A DNA stretch of 8,019 nt from Gemmatimonadota bacterium (GTDB lineage: Bacteria; Latescibacterota; UBA2968; UBA8231): positions 1-8,019 of the forward strand of contig PATE01000042.1 of assembly GCA_002712305.1 (NCBI GenBank), in the 5' to 3' direction. Below, in pieces: positions 5,076-8,019 of this stretch. The notes under the pieces were generated by a model. The model was not told where the DNA came from. It saw only the letters and a program-made list of their open reading frames with translations, and made no database searches. How positions within the stretch are numbered: position 1 is the stretch's first letter; each line of letters begins with the position of its first letter. A program made the position numbers and the translations under genes.

Positions 5076-5091
5076 TGTGACATGTGTCACT
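5076..5091. promoter_or_regulatory. CRP-like palindrome between divergent promoters
   Basis: TGTGACATGTGTCACT is the TGTGA-N6-TCACA pattern with one end mismatch. It sits 11 bp from both -35 hexamers. Compared with the other cassettes it lacks the 10-bp GGAA-N2-TTCC box, so the leftward promoter is exactly about one helical turn closer. Confidence 0.75.
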
Positions 5092-5101
5092 CACCTAGAA
5101 G

Positions 5102-5130
5102 TAGACAAACGGACGAGACTCCGATAGATT
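5102..5130 (+). promoter_or_regulatory. Rightward promoter of the 5184-5324 gene
   Basis: -35 TAGACA (5102-5107), 17-bp spacer with GGACGAG, -10 TAGATT (5125-5130). The leader contains a GGGGG/CCCCC hairpin (5147-5151/5162-5166) before the ribosome binding site. Confidence 0.78.
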
Positions 5131-5183
5131 AGGAATCACTGAGGGAGGGGGTCTGAAAGTGCCCCCACGAAGGAGGTGAAAGA

Positions 5184-5324
5184 ATGAGGAAAGCAATCGA
5201 CTGGCTCTATGTCAGCGACTGGCGAATGTTCGCCGCAATCGTCGCTACCCAGATCCTGTTCGTCGTAGCGTTCATCTGGTTCAGCCACTGGATCAGCGAC
5301 TACGCCAAACTGAACTGGTACTAA
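5184..5324 (+). CDS. One-helix membrane protein (46 aa)
   Basis: ATG 5184 follows AAGGAGGTGA (5170-5179), the best Shine-Dalgarno in the window. The protein has a short charged start (MRKAIDWLYVSDWR), a hydrophobic helix at about 15-34 (FAAIVATQILFVVAFIWF), then SHWISDYAKLNWY rich in aromatic residues. It is probably a single-pass inner-membrane protein; the tryptophans and tyrosines at both ends fit the membrane interface. Function is unknown. A holin-like, superinfection-exclusion or toxin role is possible for such a peptide but cannot be decided. It is monocistronic: its own promoter, and a GAAA-loop terminator 7 bases after the stop. Confidence 0.82.
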   Translation: MRKAIDWLYVSDWRMFAAIVATQILFVVAFIWFSHWISDYAKLNWY

Positions 5325-5330
5325 GGCAGA

Positions 5331-5350
5331 GGGGGGGCGAAAGCCCCCCC
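5331..5350 (+). terminator. GNRA-loop terminator of the 5184-5324 gene
   Basis: GGGGGGGC, loop GAAA, GCCCCCCC: a perfect 8-bp stem starting 7 bases after the stop codon. Confidence 0.8.
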
Positions 5351-5645
5351 GAAGCCCCCGGTCCCGGGGCCATGTATGCGTGAATACGCGAGAACGGGGG
5401 CGAGGCCGGAGGGAACCAGTCCCCGACCCCACCCCCTAGAACGGCGGGGGAAGGAGAACCCCGCCGGAGCCCCAGTCAGCGGATGGAATCGCCCGGGGCT
5501 CTATTGTGTAACTAGCGCCGGGGGGCTGGTGTAGCCCCCCCGACGCACACCGAGCAGTGTCATTGATTACTCGGCGCCGGGACTTTGACCCCCTCGCAGC
5601 GTTTCGACATCTACGTCTGTGCGGGGTATCCCTTATTTGATCTCG
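5351..5645. other. Gene-free, densely structured region between convergent genes
   Basis: No ORF with a ribosome binding site is seen. Inverted repeats follow each other: CCCCGG/CCGGGG (5356-5369) followed by GTATGCGTGAAT, a decayed copy of the GTGTGAATCT module. Next is GGGGG/CCCCC (5396-5400/5432-5436) with a 31-nt loop containing GGGAACCAG and flanked by AGAAC and TAGAAC, which resembles a unit of the 241-568 array. Then come CGGCGGGG/CCCCGCCG (5442-5466) with AAGGAGA in the loop, and GAGCCCC/GGGGCTC (5467-5501). Last are GGGGGGCT/AGCCCCCC (5520-5540) and CCGAG/CTCGG (5550-5574). A tRNA was looked for and not found. Confidence 0.65.
5520..5540 (-). terminator. Probable bidirectional terminator hairpin
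   Basis: GGGGGGCT, loop GGTGT, AGCCCCCC: a perfect 8-bp stem, about 105 bases below the leftward stop at 5646. It is the nearest strong hairpin in that direction. Confidence 0.5.
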
Positions 5646-5756
5646 TTATTTCGTGGCCTTGTTCTTGTTGCCTCGGCGCTGGAAGTGTCCAGCCCCTCCG
5701 ACGAACTTGGTTGGTGCCTTCTTACCGGGTCGTGCCCGATCGGTGTATGCCTTCAT
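5646..5756 (-). CDS. Very small basic protein (36 aa)
   Basis: The start is ATG 5754-5756 behind GGGAGGAACC, which is a good ribosome binding site. The product begins MKAYTDRARPGKKAPTKFVG and ends in QRRGNKNKATK. It has many lysines and arginines, few hydrophobic residues, and no cysteine. It is likely unstructured alone and possibly RNA- or DNA-binding. It has its own strong promoter (5794-5822) and a GGGGG/CCCCC leader hairpin (5769-5783), which supports it being a real gene despite its size. Its Y-T-D motif and basic character recall the SOS-box gene product at 4478-4621. No family is recognised. Confidence 0.7.
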   Translation of the reverse strand: MKAYTDRARPGKKAPTKFVGGAGHFQRRGNKNKATK

Positions 5757-5793
5757 GGTTCCTCCCTCGGGGGTCCGTCCCCCACTGGTTGAA

Positions 5794-5822
5794 ACTATAT
5801 AGGAGGTCCGTCCGACTGTCAA
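5794..5822 (-). promoter_or_regulatory. Leftward promoter of the 5646-5756 gene
   Basis: On the minus strand: perfect -35 TTGACA (5817-5822), 17-bp spacer with GGACGGA, -10 TATAGT (5794-5799). It is the closest to consensus in the window. It has no CRP-like site upstream, so it may be constitutive. The stop codon of the upstream gene lies inside its -35. Confidence 0.85.
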
Positions 5823-5980
5823 CTCTTACGCCGGATTTCTCCAGAATAATCGATTGGGATCCGCCCGAGCCGTTCCGCCCGTGAGTCCCGCACGTCCTGA
5901 ATCAGGATGCGTATAGCGAGGCTGCACGACCAGAGGACCCCGACGATCAGGACCATTTGGACAATGCGAGTTGTTAGCAA
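5819..5980 (-). CDS. Small membrane-anchored protein with TTG start, behind an SOS box
   Basis: A 53-aa frame begins at TTG 5978-5980, four bases after GGAAGGAAACACC's purine core; an ATG at 5956 would be eight residues shorter and cut into the hydrophobic helix. Residues about 5-27 (RIVQMVLIVGVLWSCSLAIR) form one membrane segment. The rest is charged (QDVRDSRAERLGRIPIDYSG, then EIRRKS). The TGA stop overlaps the -35 box of the next promoter. It has no GGACGGG promoter; a full LexA-type palindrome at 6034-6049 is 54 bp upstream. DNA-damage induction is therefore likely. Function is unknown; a small SOS-induced membrane peptide could act in lysis, growth arrest or exclusion, but nothing decides between these. 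Confidence 0.68.
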   Translation of the reverse strand: MLTTRIVQMVLIVGVLWSCSLAIRILIQDVRDSRAERLGRIPIDYSGEIRRKS

Positions 5981-6003
5981 GGTGTTTCCTTCCGTGTAGT
6001 GGG

Positions 6004-6036
6004 CCCGGTTACTCCGGGGCCTGTATGTGTGAATCG
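6004..6036. repeat. Short copy of the hairpin/GTGTGAATC module
   Basis: CCCGG-TTACT-CCGGG (6004-6018), then GTGTGAATCG (6027-6036), one base different from the repeat and sharing its last three bases with the SOS box at 6034. Confidence 0.65.
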
Positions 6037-6049
6037 AACAGGTGTTCGA
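6034..6049. promoter_or_regulatory. LexA/SOS box, full consensus
   Basis: TCGAACAGGTGTTCGA matches TCGAAC-N4-GTTCGA at every conserved position. It lies between the terminator of the 6094-6348 gene and the leftward TTG-start gene at 5980. Confidence 0.82.
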
Positions 6050-6058
6050 GAGAGAGGC

Positions 6059-6076
6059 GGGGGGCTTGCGCCCCCC
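6059..6076 (-). terminator. Terminator of the 6094-6348 gene, with adjoining G-tracts
   Basis: GGGGGGC, loop TTGC, GCCCCCC: a perfect 7-bp stem 17 bases past the leftward stop. On the transcribed strand it is preceded by four G-tracts (6071-6094), a possible G-quadruplex. Confidence 0.72.
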
Positions 6077-6093
6077 ACCCCCACCCCCAGACC

Positions 6094-6348
6094 CTAGAGG
6101 TTGACCCTCAGAATCTGGTTCCCGATCGAAGAGGTGACCTCTCCGTCGGTGCTGGTGACGATCACGTCGTCACCGGCTAGGGCGACTTCCACGACTTCTA
6201 TGACGTGGAAGCCTCGGCAAGCGACCCTCTCACCGCCGACGAAAAGTCGGGTGGTCGGTTCACTGCCTGCCCTCTCGAAAGAGTGGTACTCCTGTAGGAG
6301 GTGATCTCCTACTCGCACCTCATCGAATCGGATTGGTAGTACCTGCAT
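6094..6348 (-). CDS. Small beta-rich hypothetical protein (84 aa)
   Basis: The start is ATG 6346-6348 with AGAGAGGAA upstream. The product begins MQVLPIRFDEVRVGDHLLQE and has alternating strands, with FHVIEVVEVALAGDDVIVTS in the middle and GEVTSSIGNQILRVNL at the end. The F-D-E-V-R-V-G-D pattern followed by short strands suggests a small beta barrel, but no family is recognised. The mRNA is rich in perfect hairpins inside the coding part: 6154-6161/6167-6174, 6186-6193/6204-6211, 6236-6240/6246-6250, 6294-6300/6306-6312, as in the 4793-4981 and 6513-6668 genes. It is monocistronic, with its own promoter and an AGTGGGGG/CCCCCACT leader hairpin (6361-6381) right before the ribosome binding site. 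Confidence 0.8.
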   Translation of the reverse strand: MQVLPIRFDEVRVGDHLLQEYHSFERAGSEPTTRLFVGGERVACRGFHVIEVVEVALAGDDVIVTSTDGEVTSSIGNQILRVNL

Positions 6349-6388
6349 CGGTTCCTCTCTAGTGGGGGCGTCTCCCCCACTGACTGAA

Positions 6389-6417
6389 ACTATACCGGCA
6401 TCCCGTCCGTTTGTCCA
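6389..6417 (-). promoter_or_regulatory. Leftward promoter of the 6094-6348 gene
   Basis: On the minus strand: -35 TGGACA (6412-6417), 17-bp spacer with GGACGGG, -10 TATAGT (6389-6394). The predicted start near 6382 is one base before the leader hairpin. Confidence 0.82.
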
Positions 6418-6425
6418 CTTCCAGA

Positions 6426-6453
6426 GGAAGTTTCCTGTGTGTCGTGCGTCACA
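6426..6453. promoter_or_regulatory. GGAA-N2-TTCC box and degenerate CRP-like palindrome
   Basis: GGAAGTTTCC (6426-6435) is followed after 2 bp by TGTGTCGTGCGTCACA (6438-6453). Spacing to the -35 is the same as in the 3840 and 6724 cassettes (21 bp). No rightward promoter or gene is found on the other side. Confidence 0.65.
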
Positions 6454-6482
6454 CCGTCAGGGGCCCGGGGGCGCGGGAGGTA

Positions 6483-6498
6483 GGGGGCCGAAGCCCCC
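6483..6498 (-). terminator. UUCG-loop terminator of the 6513-6668 gene
   Basis: On the transcribed strand: GGGGGC, loop TTCG, GCCCCC, 15 bases after the stop codon. Confidence 0.75.
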
Positions 6499-6512
6499 CA
6501 CCCCTTGGAGCC

Positions 6513-6668
6513 CTACTCCTTACGGAGGGCCTCCGCCGCCCTCGCCTCCCAGAGGGCGAGTTCCCGCGCTTGGCGGGCCTTCTTCCTCCGATGGGCGAGG
6601 CCTACCGGCAATCGGGGCCGATCGCTCGCCCCACATGCCGAGTAGTACTCCTCACTCGGATAGGTCAT
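6513..6668 (-). CDS. Small charged hypothetical protein (51 aa)
   Basis: The start is ATG 6666-6668 directly after GGGGGAGGAGGTGAAT, an excellent ribosome binding site. The product begins MTYPSEEYYSACGASDRPRL, then a strongly basic section (AHRRKKARQAREL) and an alanine/glutamate helix ending AEALRKE. It looks like one long amphipathic helix after a polar head. No family is recognised. Five inverted repeats tile the coding sequence (6523-6527/6531-6535, 6537-6543/6552-6558, 6563-6567/6573-6577, 6593-6599/6625-6631, 6638-6643/6654-6659). It is the leftward member of the divergent pair with 6872-7258. Its leader hairpin is at 6691-6713. Confidence 0.75.
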   Translation of the reverse strand: MTYPSEEYYSACGASDRPRLPVGLAHRRKKARQARELALWEARAAEALRKE

Positions 6669-6723
6669 ATTCACCTCCTCCCCCTTTCCGGGGGTCGGTC
6701 CTTCTCCGTCCCCACTGATTGAA

Positions 6724-6752
6724 ACTATATCGGGATCTCGTCCGTTTGTCCA
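6724..6752 (-). promoter_or_regulatory. Leftward promoter of the 6513-6668 gene
   Basis: On the minus strand: -35 TGGACA (6747-6752), 17-bp spacer with GGACGAG, -10 TATAGT (6724-6729). Confidence 0.82.
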
Positions 6753-6760
6753 CTCCTAGA

Positions 6761-6788
6761 GGAACATTCCGATGTGTCATATGTCACG
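6761..6788. promoter_or_regulatory. GGAA-N2-TTCC box and CRP-like palindrome
   Basis: GGAACATTCC (6761-6770, perfect) and TGTGTCATATGTCACG (6773-6788, two mismatches to the copy at 3889). The site sits between divergent promoters. Confidence 0.72.
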
Positions 6789-6799
6789 TCCGTTTGAGG

Positions 6800-6828
6800 T
6801 TGACGATTGGACGGGATTCCTATAGATT
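6800..6828 (+). promoter_or_regulatory. Rightward promoter of the 6872-7258 gene
   Basis: -35 TTGACG (6800-6805), 17-bp spacer with GGACGGG, -10 TAGATT (6823-6828). A short GGGG-ATGG-CCCC hairpin (6842-6853) follows in the leader. Confidence 0.82.
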
Positions 6829-6871
6829 GATCCATGTCGAAGGGGATGGCCCCCAACGACAGGAAGGACCT

Positions 6872-7258
6872 ATGAGCATTACCGTCCAGCCCAACCCGAA
6901 GGGGACCTTCGGAGCCGTACTGGCTTCGTGGGTGGCGCTTCTGACGGTGGCCGTGAAGGGCACCGATCGTGAGCGCTTCGAGGCTGATGGCCTCGCCTAC
7001 CCGTGGGAAGGCAAGTTCTACACCGGCTTCAAATGCCCCTACGGCATTGTGAAGGTCCGCCGACAGGCGGGCAACCTCTGGAGGGTGTCAATCCTCTGGC
7101 CCGCTGGTCGGGGTGGCATCGCCACTGGGAACCACGATGTGGAGCGTATCTTCGTCTTTAGTTGCGACGAGGACCTGCCCGCCTACTTGGACACTCTTCG
7201 GAGCGATCCGAAGAACCCTCCGAGTCTGGAGGTGGTGCCGCACGGCGAGGCGGTCTAA
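6872..7258 (+). CDS. Hypothetical protein (128 aa), paralogue of the 7564-7950 product
   Basis: ATG 6872 follows AGGAAGGA; the longer frame from 6719 runs through the promoter and is rejected. The product begins MSITVQPNPKGTFGAVLASW. Its most conserved parts, judged against the paralogue, are DGLAYPW (39-45), PYGxxxVRRQxGNxWR (56-71), WPAGRGGIA (76-84), ERIFVF (91-96) and VPHG near the end. By hand count about 75 of 128 aligned positions are identical without gaps. The pattern of aromatic and glycine residues suggests a compact mixed fold; no catalytic signature or membrane segment is seen, and no family is recognised. It is the rightward gene of a divergent pair, ended by a UUCG hairpin, and convergent with its own paralogue. 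Confidence 0.87.
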   Translation: MSITVQPNPKGTFGAVLASWVALLTVAVKGTDRERFEADGLAYPWEGKFYTGFKCPYGIVKVRRQAGNLWRVSILWPAGRGGIATGNHDVERIFVFSCDEDLPAYLDTLRSDPKNPPSLEVVPHGEAV

Positions 7259-7269
7259 CGGCCACCGGG

Positions 7270-7287
7270 TCGGCCCTTCGGGGTCGG
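7270..7287 (+). terminator. UUCG-loop hairpin after the 6872-7258 gene
   Basis: TCGGCCC, loop TTCG, GGGTCGG, including two G-U pairs, 11 bases after the stop. A second hairpin ACCGG-CCG-CCGGT (7291-7303) follows at once. Confidence 0.6.
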
Positions 7288-7306
7288 CCCACCGGCCGCC
7301 GGTCGA

Positions 7307-7322
7307 TCGAACAAGTGTTCGG
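7307..7322. promoter_or_regulatory. LexA/SOS-box-like operator without an obvious gene
   Basis: TCGAACAAGTGTTCGG matches 11 of 12 conserved SOS-box positions. It lies between two convergent terminators; no small gene with a ribosome binding site is seen on either side. Confidence 0.7.
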
Positions 7323-7336
7323 TCGGCCGGAGGACC

Positions 7337-7525
7337 CCCGGTAGTTCCGGGCTATTGGCGTGTGTGAATCTGGCGTGTGAATCTGCACTGGGCGCGGAGC
7401 GCCCGGGTGACTGGGTAGGTGTGAATCTTGGGCCCGGTAGGGCCCGGGGTGACTGGGTAGGTGTGAATCTCGGCCCCGGGGGGCCGGGGCCGCGTGTGAC
7501 ACATGACCACGTGTGACAGATGACC
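7337..7525. repeat. Largest hairpin/GTGTGAATCT module
   Basis: CCCGG-TAGTT-CCGGG (7337-7351); GTGTGAATCT at 7362-7371, 7375-7384, 7419-7428 and 7461-7470; GGGCGC-GGA-GCGCCC (7390-7404) after the second copy. The last two copies are in a duplicated context (GTGACTGGGTAG before each). A 9-bp-stem hairpin (7471-7479/7484-7492) and two direct repeats GTGTGACA-N-ATGACC (7494-7508, 7511-7525) complete this gene-free stretch of about 300 bp between convergent genes. Confidence 0.8.
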
Positions 7526-7529
7526 CCGT

Positions 7530-7555
7530 GGGCCCCACCCCTGAGGGTGGGGCCC
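7530..7555 (-). terminator. Strong terminator of the 7564-7950 gene
   Basis: GGGCCCCACCC, loop CTGA, GGGTGGGGCCC: a perfect 11-bp stem starting 8 bases after the leftward stop. It is probably bidirectional. Confidence 0.8.
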
Positions 7556-7563
7556 GTCGGGCC

Positions 7564-7950
7564 TCAGATGGCGTCCCCGTGAGGGACGATCTCCAGCGGC
7601 TGGGGATTCTGGGGATCGGCGCACAGGGCGTCCAGCGCCCCGTACAGGTCCACGTCCGTGGCGAACACGAAGATTCGTTCGCTGTCCGTGGTCCCGTCGG
7701 CGATCCCGCCGCGTCCCGCGGGCCACGTCTGCGAGATGCGCCAGACGTTGCCGTGCTGTCGGCGGACCCGGAGGACACCATAGGGACGCTTGATCCCTGT
7801 GAACGTCTTCCCCGTCCATGGGTAGGCGAGACCGTCGGACTCACGGCGCTCGCTGGTGTGGTTCTTGCAGGCCTTGGCGACCTGATCGATCCACGATGCT
7901 AGGACAGCGGCCCTAGTCTTTTTCCCGTTAGGGAGGATGGTTACGCTGAT
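7564..7950 (-). CDS. Paralogue of the 6872-7258 product; ATC at the start-codon position
   Basis: An uninterrupted 128-codon frame aligns end to end, without gaps, with the product of 6872-7258. Shared blocks are AVLASW, DGLAYPW, PYGVLRVRRQHGNVWR, WPAGRGGIA, ERIFVF and VPHG. Both genes have exactly 129 codons with the stop. At the position of the paralogue's ATG this gene has ATC (7948-7950), with AAGGAG six bases upstream. No ATG, GTG or TTG occurs in frame before the conserved core, or upstream back to the promoter. Either AUC is used as a rare initiator, or a G-to-C change (or base-call error) removed the start and the gene is freshly inactivated. The intact frame, promoter (7990-8018) and terminator favour a working gene. 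Function is unknown. Confidence 0.78.
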   Translation of the reverse strand: MSVTILPNGKKTRAAVLASWIDQVAKACKNHTSERRESDGLAYPWTGKTFTGIKRPYGVLRVRRQHGNVWRISQTWPAGRGGIADGTTDSERIFVFATDVDLYGALDALCADPQNPQPLEIVPHGDAI

Positions 7951-7989
7951 GTGATTCTCCTTGCTGTCGTTGTCTTGCTGATATGAGGA

Positions 7990-8018
7990 ACGATATAGGC
8001 ATCCCGTCCGACTTCCAC
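7990..8018 (-). promoter_or_regulatory. Leftward promoter of the 7564-7950 gene
   Basis: On the minus strand: -10 TATCGT (7990-7995), spacer with GGACGGG. The -35 is poor: GTGGAA with a 17-bp spacer, or TGGAAG with 16. The upstream operator region is outside the window. Unlike the others, its leader has no hairpin. Confidence 0.65.
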
Positions 8019-8019
8019 C

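Noticed and set aside
5351-5645. tRNA or tmRNA gene
   Set aside because: Strong hairpins exist, but there is no T-loop GTTCRA, no anticodon arm and no cloverleaf on either strand.
5585-5884. 99-aa rightward ORF
   Set aside because: It lies antisense to the 36-aa gene and its promoter, and has no ribosome binding site.
6362-6722. 103- to 118-aa rightward ORFs
   Set aside because: They cross a promoter, operators, a terminator and the opposite 51-aa gene; proline/arginine/serine-rich shadow composition.
7158-7844. 228-aa leftward ORF and the 129-aa rightward ORF at 7513-7902
   Set aside because: Both are shadow frames. The frame that matches the 6872-7258 paralogue is a different one (7564-7950) and lacks a standard start codon, which is why long ORFs in other frames stand out.

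Overview
The window looks like the right-hand, non-structural part of a genome of a tailed bacteriophage (or prophage) of a high-GC actinobacterium. Reasons: GC-rich sequence, very small tightly packed genes, a modular endolysin (M15-type peptidase plus peptidoglycan-binding domain), and operators of actinobacterial LexA type (TCGAAC-N4-GTTCGA) and CRP/GlxR type (TGTGA-N6-TCACA). No tRNA, rRNA, transposase, integrase or CRISPR array is visible. The host genus cannot be named from this sequence.

Left part (1-2528) is read leftward. From the right: the endolysin (1782-2528), then three tiny overlapping genes including a one-helix membrane protein that is a holin candidate (1473-1604). A promoter at 1291-1319 then drives a 162-aa protein and a small four-cysteine protein. 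Next comes a striking non-coding array of about seven stem-loops with a 51-bp period (241-568), then the 5' part of a gene that runs out of the window.

The middle, 2529-2976, has no credible gene but carries inverted repeats, including a 13-bp pair 204 bp apart. A rightward gene (2977-3312) follows, with the same D-[DE]-C-T-x-V-L-S-x-Y-N signature as the four-cysteine protein on the left.

The right part (3353-8019) is a set of small genes, several arranged as divergent pairs. Almost all start from near-identical sigma-70 promoters with 17-bp spacers containing a conserved GGACGGG-like core. Three cassettes are divergent (3840-3943, 5037-5130, 6724-6828) with a CRP-like palindrome between the promoters. 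A fourth (6389-6453) has kept only its leftward promoter. Predicted transcripts begin within a few nucleotides of a hairpin. Two genes without such a promoter (4478-4621, 5819-5980) instead lie behind LexA/SOS-box-like palindromes. Convergent gene ends are separated by a repeated module: CCCGG hairpin, 2-4 copies of GTGTGAATCT, and a GGGCGC hairpin.

The last two genes (6872-7258 rightward, 7564-7950 leftward) are convergent 128-codon paralogues. The second has ATC exactly where the first has its ATG start codon. Most products in the right part are not recognised. The organisation suggests a set of individually controlled accessory genes under a shared regulatory circuit plus an SOS-responsive branch; this is inference from the DNA sites, not from protein identity.
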